The notes: a model not told the origin generated them from the sequence alone. Shown: positions 50,639-60,146, counted from the first letter of the stretch. The stretch is DNA of 64,000 nt from Desmonostoc muscorum FACHB-395 (GCF_014698035.1 NZ_JACJSF010000018.1:1-64000); one strand, 5' to 3'. Translations and numbers: made by a program.

Positions 50639-50906
50639 TCCGGGTTTCTCAAGCAGAAAAAATTAAAATTTGACAAGATTCAGAGATTTATATATTAAAA
50701 AGCGCAATAAATTGTCACTCTAATTCAGCTTAACGTGGTTCTGGTGCATTTTGAAGGGGGTTGAATGTGTGCGAGGGCAGAGCGAGTGGGGTAATTTGCG
50801 TATAAGTCAATACATCTGAAGTTTTAACATCTGACTTGGTGCGATCGCAATGGACTGCTGTCAGTTCGCATCTAGAATTAGCTGATGAAAAATATGGTTA
50901 TAGGTT

Positions 50907-50994
50907 ATAAATATTTCTTTAACGACCGAGCTTGAGCAGTTCATTCAAAGTCAGGTTGCAAGCGGGAAGTACACCTCATTAGAAAAAGCTTAAA
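50907..50994 (+). pseudogene. ParD-like antitoxin remnant with a frameshift
   Basis: Reading from ATA at 50907 gives N-I-S-L-T-T-E-L-E-Q-F. One extra T at about 940 shifts the frame, after which it reads I-Q-S-Q-V-A-S-G-K-Y-T-S-L-E-K-A and a stop at 992-994. This is the N-terminal half of a ParD/RHH antitoxin (consensus NISL-PELE-FI-SQV-SGKY-S). The start codon is lost (ATA instead of ATG), the frame is broken and the C-terminus is missing. Confidence 0.7.
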
Positions 50995-50995
50995 T

Positions 50996-51029
50996 ATGGT
51001 GCGTTGCACTGCGCGACAACGCACCATAC
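50996..51029. repeat. Perfect 12-base hairpin, dispersed repeat
   Basis: TATGGTGCGTTG (50996-51007) pairs with CAACGCACCATA (51018-51029) across ten bases. A relative lies at 57605-57636. The rest of the 731-base gap 50639-51369 is AT-rich and holds only the ParD remnant and the presumed promoter of the next gene. Confidence 0.65.
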
Positions 51030-51369
51030 TAATCAGCATAAACAACCTCTTAGGAAACTCATCCATCATTACTACTATTAATATGAGTCTTCTTTGTCTA
51101 GTTTATAGTGCTTGTCTAGTTAGATAGTATTGGGATTTGCTAATTTTCTACTTAGAAGCACAGGGTCACATAACCCTAGCAATATTTAAAATGTATATGC
51201 TAGTTTATCTAAATTTGCGGATGCAGTTTTGGAGACAAAATTAACTTAAATATGTCCTTAAATATATGTGCTAAATTGCCTTTTTACCTAAAAATTAGTC
51301 AGATATAGTTTTTAGATAAACTATAAAATGTAAAAGTTAAAGTAGTTGGAAATACAGGAAACGAAAGCT

Positions 51370-51534
51370 ATGTCTAAAATAGTAATTTCTGAGCTAAAAT
51401 CTCTTGATAAAAAGTCATTTCTAGATAACTTAAATCCAGTACATTTGAATACTATTTCAGGAGGTCATGGTCATTCCCATTCTAAACATAATCATGAACA
51501 TGAGAAAAAACATGAATGCTGGCATCATAAATAG
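51370..51534 (+). CDS. His-rich precursor peptide with double-glycine leader
   Basis: I choose ATG 51370 over an in-frame TTG at 51346. The 54-residue product has a leader (MSKIVISELKSLDKKSFLDN, then LNPVHLNTISGG) of the double-glycine type. Cyanobacterial leader peptides with an I-EL...FL--L motif before GG are cut and exported by peptidase-C39 ABC transporters. After GG comes a 22-residue segment, HGHSHSKHNHEHEKKHECWH and two more residues, with nine histidines, one cysteine and one tryptophan, suited to binding Ni, Zn or Cu. No transporter or modifying enzyme is adjacent. A metal-binding exported peptide is inference; the leader type is a fairly good pattern match. Confidence 0.7.
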   Translation: MSKIVISELKSLDKKSFLDNLNPVHLNTISGGHGHSHSKHNHEHEKKHECWHHK

Positions 51535-51558
51535 TTAACAGTAATAAAAGTTTTTGAA

Positions 51559-51606
51559 TAAGAACTGGTAGAAAATCTATGTGTTTTTTACCAGTTCTTA
51601 CTTTTA
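51559..51606 (+). terminator. 12-base hairpin after the His-rich peptide gene
   Basis: TAAGAACTGGTA (51559-51570) pairs exactly with TACCAGTTCTTA (51589-51600), followed by CTTTTATA. The rest of the gap to 51855 contains no gene. Confidence 0.6.
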
Positions 51607-51855
51607 TATAGGACTCATATTTTTTTGAAAAACACCGTAAATTGAAGTGAAAAAATATGTGAATCTTTATTACATAGGTATCTCTAACCATGAATCGGCA
51701 AATTCCACATACTTGTTTTATGGCTCGATTAAAGGTTTCAATCGCCCAATGAGTATGTTTGCAACAATTGCTCCAACATTCTTATGAATGCTTTAATATG
51801 AATCACAAATGTAAATAGCCTCTGAAAGCAATTTACTACAACATAATTCCAAATT

Positions 51856-52296
51856 TCACAAAATCTCTGCCAACTTTACCACCAGACTATCTGCTAAATC
51901 CAATACCCTGATGTCATCTGTATCAATACTATTTTCTTCACCAGCAAACAAGTGTCTTACAGCAGATAACCTGTTATTGGTTTCAGAAATTCTCCAAGAT
52001 TCTTCTAAGTTTACGGCAAAATCAAACAGCGATCGCTCTCCTAAATACTGTCTTACCTTCAGAGCCACACTATCATTACTTACCAAAAATTCTTTGATAG
52101 TATCTAATTGAGAATTACCTAAAATTTCGTCATGTCCCCAGGTTTCTAGCCAGTCTCCATCTACATCTTCAACGTAAAAATTTACAAAATTAACTCCGTA
52201 AGTTAGCCAGTTCTGCTGCATTTGTCGCGCTGTTGCTAAAGCTTCAGCAAATGTATCCACTTGATTGTTGCAGTGAGTTTCTCTTTTGTTAGCCAT
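51856..52296 (-). CDS. Hypothetical protein, first of an unknown pair
   Basis: I prefer ATG 52296 (MANKRETHCNNQVDTFAEAL) to a longer frame from 52335. The 146-residue acidic protein is mostly helical, with an aromatic strand in the middle (YGVNFVNFYVEDVDGDWLE) and a leucine-rich C-terminus (DIRVLDLADSLVVKLAEIL). No known domain is recognised. It lies 67 bases downstream of the next gene on the same strand, so the two probably form an operon. Small acidic partner plus nuclease-like neighbour would fit a toxin-antitoxin or immunity pair, which is only a suggestion. Confidence 0.65.
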   Translation of the reverse strand: MANKRETHCNNQVDTFAEALATARQMQQNWLTYGVNFVNFYVEDVDGDWLETWGHDEILGNSQLDTIKEFLVSNDSVALKVRQYLGERSLFDFAVNLEESWRISETNNRLSAVRHLFAGEENSIDTDDIRVLDLADSLVVKLAEIL

Positions 52297-52363
52297 AAAA
52301 GCTGTAATTAGCAAGTAAGTATGTAGGCTGAACACAAACCGGAAATATCAAATTCCTTAAAGT

Positions 52364-53056
52364 TCACGAAAATTTTAAATATTTGCCACCAGAAAGGTAA
52401 TCACTGTTATACAGGGCCACGTTGACTAACTGGTTGACAAAATTGGTATCCTTGGGATTGTAACTTAAGAACAATCCTCTCTCTATTTCCCACGATCGCA
52501 GTGTATTTTGCCAAGCTTGGTACTTTTGGTAATTAAGTTCTTCAGAGACACTAGTAACTTGAATGCAAAGCGGTTGATTGTTACGACTACTAACAATTAG
52601 GTCTGTTGCCATAGAGAGGTCGGCGATATAACGCTGCCAAAAACTACCTTCTCGACTTACAACATCTTGAGCTATTGACTTAATGATATCATCATCTACC
52701 TGATTAAATTCGCCTGCCATCAATTTTTGTTTCCAAATATAAAACTTGGAGTCACTTGCATTAATCCATCTAGGAAATAAATAACCATACCAATATCTCT
52801 CAATCGGTGTCATTAACTCAAACTTTGCTTTCTGTTCTTCTTCCGAAGGTAAGGATTTAATTATCAGCCAAATGGTAGAATCCGTAATTACCTCTAAGAG
52901 AAATGCAATGACAAACGGTTTTGCAGTCAGGGAACCTGGCTTGATATTCTTTACCCAACGATTGATTTCATCTAATCTTCTCGCCAAATTATGATCTACC
53001 GAGGAAGCTTGCAGGGTAAGTGACTTTAGCTTATCCTTAATCTCTGTTGCTTGCAA
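52364..53056 (-). CDS. Hypothetical protein, possibly nuclease-like
   Basis: A 230-residue protein with a helical N-terminal half (LKSLTLQASSVDHNLARRLD) and a C-terminal alpha/beta region. The segment MATDLIVSSRNNQPLCIQVTS near 150-170 has the strand-turn-strand shape of a PD-(D/E)xK core (D then Q-x-T in place of E-x-K), so it may be a degenerate nuclease fold. W-Y-G-Y-L-F-P-R-W near 89-97 is distinctive. I do not recognise the family. It lies upstream of the acidic gene at 51856-52296 on the same strand. Confidence 0.6.
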   Translation of the reverse strand: MQATEIKDKLKSLTLQASSVDHNLARRLDEINRWVKNIKPGSLTAKPFVIAFLLEVITDSTIWLIIKSLPSEEEQKAKFELMTPIERYWYGYLFPRWINASDSKFYIWKQKLMAGEFNQVDDDIIKSIAQDVVSREGSFWQRYIADLSMATDLIVSSRNNQPLCIQVTSVSEELNYQKYQAWQNTLRSWEIERGLFLSYNPKDTNFVNQLVNVALYNSDYLSGGKYLKFS

Positions 53057-53147
53057 ACGAGGCCCTACTTTCAGAAGATAACGCTTTTTTACACACTAAT
53101 AACTAAATCTTAACTTGAAAGTGTACTTAATTAATTTCCTGATGTCA

Positions 53148-53895
53148 TCAAATATTCTCTAAGTCAATGCCCTTTGTGCGTAATACCTCCCGCAATCGAG
53201 CGAGTTCTTGCTCTGCTTGTTGGGCGCGTTCTTCTGACTCTTGGGCACGTTCTTCTGCTTGGTGGGCACGTAAACGTTCTTGTTCAGCTAACTCTTCTGA
53301 TGATAATATTAATTGATTTTCAGTAGTGAAGAATCTTAATTTACCTTCATAAACTCCCAAATAAAGTTCTAACTGCTGACTCCACAAACGTCCATCAGTA
53401 GTTACTTGGATTTCTTGATACTTGCCATAAACTAAATGAAATCCCTGAAGTTCCATTGTTACAGGGTCAAACCAGAAATAATCTGGTGTACGGAAGGTAT
53501 CTTGATAAACTTTTTTTTAATCCTTTATCAACTGCTGTCGTTGAACTTGACAAAGTTTCCACAATCACGTTTGGATATTTGCCGTCTTCTTGCCAAACTA
53601 CCCAACTCTTACGGTCTTTTTTCTGAGTCCCCAAAACTACAAAAAAGTCTGGGCCACGAAAATATTCTGATGTTTTCTGGTTAGGACTGTAGTAAATCGT
53701 CAAATTGCCAGAAGCATAGAAATCTTGCCTTTTTCGCCACCATAATTTAAGTATGCGAATCAGTAAATCGATTTGGTCACGATGTAAGTCACTTTCCGAG
53801 CGTGGCTTGTCACTCAGTATATCACCAGGAGGAAAAATAACTTCGTCTTCTGAAATACCATCAGAAATCAATTCTAGGGTAGCAGGTTCAGACAT
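53148..53895 (-). pseudogene. Uma2 family gene split by a frameshift in an A8 tract
   Basis: Two adjacent minus-strand frames together make a normal Uma2/DUF820 protein. The first (53467-53895) reads to KYPNVIVETLSSSTTAVDKGLK, then goes out of frame at eight A residues (complement at 53511-53518) and ends. Dropping one A restores V-Y-Q-D-T-F-R-T-P-D-Y-F-W-F-D-P-V-T, joined to the second frame (MELQGFHLVYGKYQEIQV) and a coiled-coil tail (AEERAQESEERAQQAEQELA). The gene is either inactivated, phase-variable by slippage, translated by frameshifting or affected by a sequencing error. The neighbour at 53918 starts upstream on the same strand. Confidence 0.8.
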
Positions 53896-53917
53896 TAGCG
53901 ATCGCTCCCCAATTTAC

Positions 53918-54562
53918 TTACTGAAAATCTGGTAACTTACAGATGGCTTTGAAAACTTGCAATAACTCAATTGCATCTGGAGATTGACTCAAATTTAATA
54001 ATGGCATTAACTCATAAGTTGACTGGTTGTCATGTCTCAAATAAACAAATTGATAAAGCTGTCCATTAGTTACCAAACCCCAAACTGATGGCTGTTGATC
54101 TAAACTCTTAAAAGCGTAAGTGAGTAATTGAGGTAAACCCTCAATCACATTGACCGAACTGTTTTTTGTTTCAATCACTAGAACCCAAAATGGCGGCGCA
54201 ATATTACTTTGAGGACTGTTAATTGCTAAAATATCCATCCGTCCGGTAATTCTTCTGTCTTCATCTTCGACTGTGATCGCAATGCTATCTTCCATTGTCA
54301 ACCGAATCGGCACATCATAAAACCCTGCTAACCGCATTAGTGGCGCGATCGTTATAAATTTAACCAAACCTTCAGAAATTTTACCTGCGCTTAAATAACG
54401 ATCAAAGTCGTCTCTGATTCGTAATAAATCCTGCTGTTCAAAGTCAGAGAGTGGTTCTAGCCTTAAGAAATCTGTAAATGAACCATTTGAAAGCTTTTCT
54501 AGTTTAAGAAAGCGATGAACATCATTGAGAGATAAGCTGCTAGCTTCGACGGTGAGCGTCAT
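53918..54562 (-). CDS. Restriction-endonuclease-like protein (type I R-subunit N-terminal type)
   Basis: A 214-residue protein. The central part resembles the nuclease domain found at the N-terminus of type I restriction R subunits: ITGRMDILAI near 105-114 supplies an aspartate, and FWVLVIETKNSS near 125-136 an E-x-K motif, followed by GLPQLLTYAFKSL and a strand VWGLVTNGQLYQFVYLR. No helicase follows, so it is a stand-alone nuclease-fold protein. Such genes are common in cyanobacteria and usually uncharacterised. It lies just upstream of the broken Uma2 gene and is divergent from acs. Confidence 0.75.
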   Translation of the reverse strand: MTLTVEASSLSLNDVHRFLKLEKLSNGSFTDFLRLEPLSDFEQQDLLRIRDDFDRYLSAGKISEGLVKFITIAPLMRLAGFYDVPIRLTMEDSIAITVEDEDRRITGRMDILAINSPQSNIAPPFWVLVIETKNSSVNVIEGLPQLLTYAFKSLDQQPSVWGLVTNGQLYQFVYLRHDNQSTYELMPLLNLSQSPDAIELLQVFKAICKLPDFQ

Positions 54563-54794
54563 AGTTTCAGGCGTTGTTTGTCAAGACTACTTATATTTTG
54601 CAACATTCGTGGTAGATAGACTGCAATGTAACGTCTTTACATTTCTCGAACGCTCGGTTTTGGTAGATGAAAATGAATGTAAACTAAATAACTCGGCAAT
54701 TTTTACCTAGCTTAACGAAAATCTAAACACCGTCTAGCACAACTGGGCTAAGAATAGTTTTTAGTAATAATAGCGATCGCACTCATAAATAACC

Positions 54795-56765
54795 ATGTCT
54801 GAACCAAATATCGAATCAATCCTCCAAGAGAACCGCCTCTTCCATCCTCCTAGTGAATTCTCGCAGAACGCCCATATTAAAAGCTTGGATGACTACAAGC
54901 GTCTCTATGAAAAAGCCAAAGCCGATCCACAGCAATTTTGGGCAGATTTGGCTGGAACAGAATTAGAATGGTTCCAAAAATGGGACACGGTGCTAGATTG
55001 GCAACCGCCTTTTGCAAAGTGGTTTGTTGGCGGTAAGATGAATATTTCTTACAACTGCCTTGACAGACATCTCACTACTTGGCGCAAAAATAAAGCAGCA
55101 TTGATTTGGGAAGGAGAACCAGGTGATTCCCGTACCCTAACTTACGCCCAACTACACCGGGAAGTTTGCCAATTCGCCAATGTATTGAAGCAACTGGGTG
55201 TACAAAAAGGCGATCGCGTTGGAATCTATATGCCGATGATTCCCGAAGCTGCGATCGCAATGTTAGCCTGTGCCAGAATTGGCGCACCCCACGGCGTAGT
55301 ATTTGGTGGTTTTAGTGCCGAAGCTTTGCGCGATCGCTTAATTGATGCCACAGCTAAATTAGTAATCACGGCTGATGGTGGTTGGCGCAAAGATGCGATC
55401 GTTCCTCTCAAAGAACAGGTAGACAAAGCTTTAGCTGATGGTGCTGTTCCCAGCCTTGAAAATGTCCTCGTTGTCAAGCGCACCGGACAAGAAACTTATA
55501 TGCAGGGCGGACGCGATCATTGGTGGCATGATTTACAAAAGGGTGTATCAGCAGATTGCCCCGCCGAACCGATGGATAGTGAAGATATGCTATTTGTCCT
55601 CTACACTTCTGGTAGTACTGGCAAACCGAAGGGCGTAGTGCATACAACTGCTGGTTATAATTTGTATACCCATATCACCACCAAGTGGATATTCGATCTC
55701 CAAGACACAGATGTATATTGGTGTACCGCCGATGTCGGCTGGATTACGGGACATAGTTACATTGTCTACGGCCCACTTTCCAACGGTGCAACGACGGTAA
55801 TGTATGAAGGTGCGCCTCGTGCTTCTAATCCTGGCTGTTTCTGGGATGTAATTGAAAAATACGGCGTTAATATTTTTTATACCGCACCTACGGCAATTCG
55901 GGCATTTATTAAAATGGGTGAACACCATCCCAACGCGCGAAACTTGTCTTCGTTGCGTTTGCTAGGAAGCGTTGGTGAACCCATTAACCCAGAAGCTTGG
56001 ATGTGGTATCAGAAAGTAATTGGTGGCGATCGCTGTCCAATTGTTGATACCTGGTGGCAAACGGAAACCGGCGGTATCATGATTACACCATTACCAGGAG
56101 CAATTCCTACCAAACCAGGTTCTGCAACTCTTCCCTTCCCAGGAATTATTGCAGATGTCGTAGATTTAGAAGGAAACACCGTACCCAATAACGAAGGCGG
56201 TTATCTCGCAGTACGCCATCCGTGGCCAGGAATGATGCGGACAGTCTACGGCGATCCAGAACGCTTCCGCCGCACTTATTGGGAACATATTCCACCCCAA
56301 GATGGTAAATATACTTACTTTGCTGGTGATGGCGCAAGACAAGATGAAGACGGTTACTTCTGGGTAATGGGTCGTGTTGATGACGTACTGAATGTATCAG
56401 GACATCGCCTTGGTACAATGGAAGTAGAATCAGCCTTAGTTTCTCATCCAGCCGTTGCAGAAGCGGCGGTAGTGGGTAAGCCGGATGAACTCAAAGGTGA
56501 AGAAGTAGTTGCTTTTGTGACTTTAGAAGGTACTTATCAGGGAAGTGAGGAACTGAGTAAAGAACTCAAGCAGCACGTTGTGAAAGAAATTGGTGCGATC
56601 GCACGTCCGGGAGAAATTCGCTTTACTGACGCTTTGCCCAAAACGCGATCGGGTAAAATTATGCGGCGCTTATTGCGGAATCTAGCTGCTGGGCAAGAGG
56701 TATCTGGTGATACTTCGACATTAGAAGATAGAAGCGTGTTGGATAAATTGCGGGAAGGTACTTAA
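54795..56765 (+). CDS. acs: Acetyl-CoA synthetase (AMP-forming)
   Basis: Acs converts acetate, ATP and CoA to acetyl-CoA via acetyl-AMP. The 656-residue protein is the normal size. [20 protein letters not shown] near 269-288 is the AMP-binding loop, WWQTETGG near 419 the adenine region, [20 protein letters not shown] near 509-528 the hinge, and the C-terminal motif [11 protein letters not shown] holds the catalytic lysine K621, whose acetylation usually regulates these enzymes. The gene stands alone with a 230-base upstream region containing a HIP1 site close to the start. Confidence 0.97.
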   Translation: MSEPNIESILQENRLFHPPSEFSQNAHIKSLDDYKRLYEKAKADPQQFWADLAGTELEWFQKWDTVLDWQPPFAKWFVGGKMNISYNCLDRHLTTWRKNKAALIWEGEPGDSRTLTYAQLHREVCQFANVLKQLGVQKGDRVGIYMPMIPEAAIAMLACARIGAPHGVVFGGFSAEALRDRLIDATAKLVITADGGWRKDAIVPLKEQVDKALADGAVPSLENVLVVKRTGQETYMQGGRDHWWHDLQKGVSADCPAEPMDSEDMLFVLYTSGSTGKPKGVVHTTAGYNLYTHITTKWIFDLQDTDVYWCTADVGWITGHSYIVYGPLSNGATTVMYEGAPRASNPGCFWDVIEKYGVNIFYTAPTAIRAFIKMGEHHPNARNLSSLRLLGSVGEPINPEAWMWYQKVIGGDRCPIVDTWWQTETGGIMITPLPGAIPTKPGSATLPFPGIIADVVDLEGNTVPNNEGGYLAVRHPWPGMMRTVYGDPERFRRTYWEHIPPQDGKYTYFAGDGARQDEDGYFWVMGRVDDVLNVSGHRLGTMEVESALVSHPAVAEAAVVGKPDELKGEEVVAFVTLEGTYQGSEELSKELKQHVVKEIGAIARPGEIRFTDALPKTRSGKIMRRLLRNLAAGQEVSGDTSTLEDRSVLDKLREGT

Positions 56766-56882
56766 ATAATTCAATTGACCTTGTAGGGATGCACAGATGT
56801 GCGTTCCTACTTGTGGTCTATTTCACCTAACGCACCCACATTTTATGATGGACATAAGAACATTATTGAGGCATTGAGGGCG

Positions 56883-57563
56883 ATGAAGCTGAAGAGCAAA
56901 CCCAAATCAGCATTTGTTCAACCTTTTAGCTGCATGATGCTGAGTATTCTAACTGTAATTAGTTTATCACCATTAGCGTTAGCGGTTTCTGGAAAAGTTT
57001 CTTTGCATTCGCCAGAACAGAATGCACAGAGACAACCACAAAAACTAGCCCAGTTTTCAGATACAGGGCCATCAGAGCGATCGCAAATGCTGCAACAAGC
57101 CAATGCTTTATTTAATCAGGGAGACTTAACAGGTGCAGAGGAAAATTTCCGCAAGTTAATTAAAAAATTCCCAGACGATGCCTTTGGACACTTTCAACTG
57201 GGAAATGTGCTTTTTCGGCAAAAGAAACCAGAAGAAGCAATTAGCGCCTATCAAGAAGCCATTCGTCTTCAGTCAAAATACGCTCTAGCTTATAATGCGA
57301 TCGGTATGGTTTACGCTAGCCAAAGTCGCTGGGAAGAAGCCATTACTGAATATAAAAAAGCTCTGGAAATTAATCCTAATTATGGCGAAGGGCTGACTAA
57401 TTTTGCACTAGCATTGTGGCAAACAAATAAAAAAGACGAGGCACTATCTTCTTTAGAAAAAGCTTTAAATATTTTCAAATCACAGAATAGAGGTGAAAAA
57501 GTTAACCAAGTAGAACGAATTTTAAAAGAGATCAAAACTGCTGAAGATCCTAGTGTTTCCTGA
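56883..57563 (+). CDS. Exported TPR protein
   Basis: The start at ATG 56883 is preferred; a GTG at 56799 lies inside a repeat-like sequence. The 226-residue protein has a signal segment (MLSILTVISLSPLALAVSG) near residues 20-38 and then four tetratricopeptide units: FNQGDLTGAEENFRKLIKKF, FRQKKPEEAISAYQEAIRLQ, ASQSRWEEAITEYKKALEIN, ALWQTNKKDEALSSLEKALN. It is probably periplasmic and mediates protein-protein contacts. No partner is evident from the context. Confidence 0.85.
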   Translation: MKLKSKPKSAFVQPFSCMMLSILTVISLSPLALAVSGKVSLHSPEQNAQRQPQKLAQFSDTGPSERSQMLQQANALFNQGDLTGAEENFRKLIKKFPDDAFGHFQLGNVLFRQKKPEEAISAYQEAIRLQSKYALAYNAIGMVYASQSRWEEAITEYKKALEINPNYGEGLTNFALALWQTNKKDEALSSLEKALNIFKSQNRGEKVNQVERILKEIKTAEDPSVS

Positions 57564-57604
57564 AAATCAGCAGGTAGAGGAATGCTGTAAGATGTTCTAA
57601 CAGG

Positions 57605-57636
57605 TAGGGTGTGTTGCTAAAATTTAACGCACCCTA
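57605..57636. repeat. Hairpin related to the 50996 repeat
   Basis: TAGGGTGTGTT (57605-57615) pairs with AACGCACCCTA (57626-57636), with one G-T pair. It follows the TPR gene and could end its transcript. Confidence 0.5.
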
Positions 57637-57815
57637 TATTGTTACTTACTTATTTTAAAAAATAATTTTTCGCATGTTATCAACTTTTTCCTTAAAATCT
57701 GATTGATTACTTTTATGCAATGTATTGTAATTGTAATATAAAAAAGTGCCAACTTTCAGTAGTAGACAAAATCATAATTTACAATGAAAATTATAGAAAT
57801 CTTTGGTTAAAGCCT

Positions 57816-58574
57816 ATGACTTCCCTATCGGCATTAACTTTACCTGATCACACCCAGTTACCAGACTCAGATGGTACATTTGTGAAAAATCTTCAGGAGC
57901 ATCCGCAAAGCATTTTAATTACAGATTCAATTAAACCTGTTTTAGAAAAACTTCATCCTGATGGTCAATATTGTATTGGACAAGATTCTGGTATCTACTG
58001 GCGATTGACAGATCCTCCTGAGAAAGGGGCTGAAGCACCAGACTGGTTTTATGTACCCAATGTACCACCGACACTTAACGGTATAATGCGCCGTTCTTAT
58101 GTGCTGTGGAAGGAGTATGTCGCGCCCTTGATTGTGATTGAATTTGTCTCTGGAGATGGTTCAGAAGAACGAAATAACACACCGCCATCTCAAGGTGAAG
58201 GTGGAAATGTTGGTAAATTTTGGGTTTATGAACAGGCAATTCGAGTGCCTTATTATGGGATTTATGAAGTAGCAAAAGCGCAAGTGGAAGTTTATCACCT
58301 AATAGATAATACTTATGAACGAATGCAACCCAATGAACGAGGACATTACCCAATTGTTCCTATGGGTGTAGAGTTAGGAATCTGGCAAGGATTTTATCAA
58401 AATGCAGAGTTACCTTGGTTGCGCTGGTGGGATGCACAAGGAAATTTACTGCTAACAGGTGAGGAACGGGCTGTGATTGAACGACAAAAGCGGGAGAGAA
58501 TTGTAGAGAAATTGCGATCGCTCTCTGCTGAACAACTCAATGCTTTAGGAATTGACCTAGAAATGTTGGATTAG
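57816..58574 (+). CDS. Uma2 family (DUF820) endonuclease-like protein
   Basis: The start at ATG 57816 (MTSLSALTLPDHTQLPDSDG) is preferred over an upstream frame that begins in AT-rich non-coding sequence. The 252-residue protein has EAPDWFYVPNVPP near 90, LIVIEFVSGDGSEERN near 125-140 (the nuclease-fold strand and glutamate) and KFWVYEQAIRVPYYGIYE near 160. The C-terminal 60 residues contain GQE-type helices ending in LSAEQLNALGIDLEMLD. It is the third Uma2 gene in the window and belongs to the long, C-terminally extended subgroup. Function is unknown. Confidence 0.9.
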   Translation: MTSLSALTLPDHTQLPDSDGTFVKNLQEHPQSILITDSIKPVLEKLHPDGQYCIGQDSGIYWRLTDPPEKGAEAPDWFYVPNVPPTLNGIMRRSYVLWKEYVAPLIVIEFVSGDGSEERNNTPPSQGEGGNVGKFWVYEQAIRVPYYGIYEVAKAQVEVYHLIDNTYERMQPNERGHYPIVPMGVELGIWQGFYQNAELPWLRWWDAQGNLLLTGEERAVIERQKRERIVEKLRSLSAEQLNALGIDLEMLD

Positions 58575-58693
58575 GAAACATAATTATCTACTAATAATAC
58601 AACTTTGCTAGTTATTAATGTATAATTAAGCCCAAGAGTTCAGGGTGCTTGTCAAGCATTAAATTACTTGCTGGTACTGCCAAAGCATATTGT

Positions 58694-58954
58694 ATGTCTA
58701 AATCTGCAATCACCGTTACCGTCAAATTGTTCGCTGCTTATCAAGAAGCCTTTAAGGTTTCGGAACTGGTACTGGAATTTCCCAATAGTATGCCAGTTAA
58801 AGCAGTATGCGATCGCCTCATAGCCGAACACCCTGAACTTTCCCAATGGCGAGACATCACCCGCTTCGGGATTAATTTAATATTTGTTGAACCAGATACC
58901 CTATTACAAGATGGGGATGAAGTCGTATTGATTCCACCAGTTAGTGGCGGCTAG
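58694..58954 (+). CDS. moaD: Molybdopterin synthase sulfur carrier subunit (MoaD/ThiS)
   Basis: An 86-residue ubiquitin-like sulfur carrier. The start ATG 58694 gives SKSAITVTVKLFAAYQEAFK. The chain ends LIPPVSGG, and the terminal Gly-Gly is adenylated and thiocarboxylated before sulfur transfer. The central VCDRLIAEHPELSQW region is typical of MoaD. The gene is not beside moaE or moaA here. ThiS-like alternatives are shorter and less acidic. MoaD is favoured, but other small sulfur carriers cannot be excluded. Confidence 0.8.
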   Translation: MSKSAITVTVKLFAAYQEAFKVSELVLEFPNSMPVKAVCDRLIAEHPELSQWRDITRFGINLIFVEPDTLLQDGDEVVLIPPVSGG

Positions 58955-59021
58955 GAAAATAGTTAGGAGTTGGTATTACAGCAGATTGAAAGTAAGTTCT
59001 TATCTCCTGCCTCCTGCCCCC

Positions 59022-59879
59022 TTACCTACTATTCGACTCAGCAGTTATCTTGACTAAGTTATCTAACTCTTCTTGCATCTGGCTCACAACTAATTCATAA
59101 CATTCATTGACATAGTGGCGATCGCTAGCTGCTTCTCGACCATAGCGTTCAAATACAATCGGTGGACAAACCCGTGTGTACATAGGCACAGGTAATGGAA
59201 TGTTGGGCAATGGGCCAATTGCTAATCCCCAAGGTAATCCGAGATAGATCGGAAAAACTTCTGGATCAATCCCAAGCAGCCAAGGCATTCCCCATTCGTG
59301 GAGTTGCTGCACAACTTTGTAGAAGTCAGCCAGTACAATCAGCGTATCGTGAGCGCCCCAGGAAATTACAGGTACAATCGGCACATTTTCCCGCAATGCT
59401 AACTTGATAAATCCTTGTCGCCCTGCAAAGTAGATTTTGTTACGTAAATAATGCGGTCGAAACACATCTTCGGCTCCACCTGGATAAACCAGCACACTAG
59501 CGCCAGAGTGCAACGCAGTGTAGGCCATTTTTGGATGAGCTATGATTGCTCCAGCCTTGGCAGCTATTTGCGCTAGTGGTTGGCTAACCTGCCAAGCTTT
59601 GGGATGCATTAAACCATAAACGGGTTTCTGGGCACCAAATCGTTTGAACCAGTCATACATCACCATTCCCATATCGGGAGCCGCGAGTCCTCCATTATGC
59701 GAACCGACAAATAAGACTTTTTCTTGGGATGGAATATTTTCCCAGCCACTAGTTTGCACTTGAAAATAGTACTTATAGAAAAAGCCTAATAAAGGCATCA
59801 GAGATTCTATGAACTTTGGATCTCGCTCATCCAAAGACCAACCGGGTTTTTTCTTTAAGAGATGTTGCTTTTTTGACAT
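59022..59879 (-). CDS. Lysophospholipid acyltransferase family protein
   Basis: A 285-residue membrane-associated acyltransferase. VLFVGSHNGGLAAPDMGMVM near 54-73 holds the active-site histidine (N/H-x-type block I), VLVYPGGAEDVFRP near 125-138 is the substrate-binding block III with EDV, and VPIVPVISWGAHDTL near 161-175 follows. It belongs to the LPLAT/DGAT-like group that transfers acyl chains to glycerol phosphates, diacylglycerol or isoprenoid quinols in cyanobacteria. The block I variant (no H-x4-D) is worth noting. The specific substrate is not known. Confidence 0.85.
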   Translation of the reverse strand: MSKKQHLLKKKPGWSLDERDPKFIESLMPLLGFFYKYYFQVQTSGWENIPSQEKVLFVGSHNGGLAAPDMGMVMYDWFKRFGAQKPVYGLMHPKAWQVSQPLAQIAAKAGAIIAHPKMAYTALHSGASVLVYPGGAEDVFRPHYLRNKIYFAGRQGFIKLALRENVPIVPVISWGAHDTLIVLADFYKVVQQLHEWGMPWLLGIDPEVFPIYLGLPWGLAIGPLPNIPLPVPMYTRVCPPIVFERYGREAASDRHYVNECYELVVSQMQEELDNLVKITAESNSR

Positions 59880-59952
59880 CGATACATTTTAACAAGATCG
59901 GAACTTCGGGAGACGCGGCAAGTCTTGAATTAAAACTAAATTAACCTGACTT

Positions 59953-60146
59953 TCAAGTGCTGTATTGCTTTTGCTTGACTAGCCAAACACAGAACAGAGC
60001 GATCGCTATACCAACCAGAATAAAACAATAGATGTAGCCGAAGTTATCCACAATCCTACCAAATACTGCTGCGCGATTCCCTGTCTAACAAAAAAGCTAT
60101 AAACAGCGAAATGGCTCTACCTGCTGCTTCCGGTACTAACCTGCCC
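59953..60146 (-). pseudogene. Remnant of the C-terminus of an MFS transporter
   Basis: The minus strand reads V-P-E-A-A-G-R-A-I-S-L-F-I-A-F-L-L, is then broken by a frame change near 60085, and continues G-N-R-A-A-V-F-G-R-I-V-D-N-F-G-Y-I-Y-C-F followed by a hydrophobic helix and a basic tail ending at 59953. This looks like the last two helices of a major-facilitator transporter with small deletions. No start or upstream part exists, so the gene is dead. The rest of the 354-base gap is non-coding. Confidence 0.6.
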
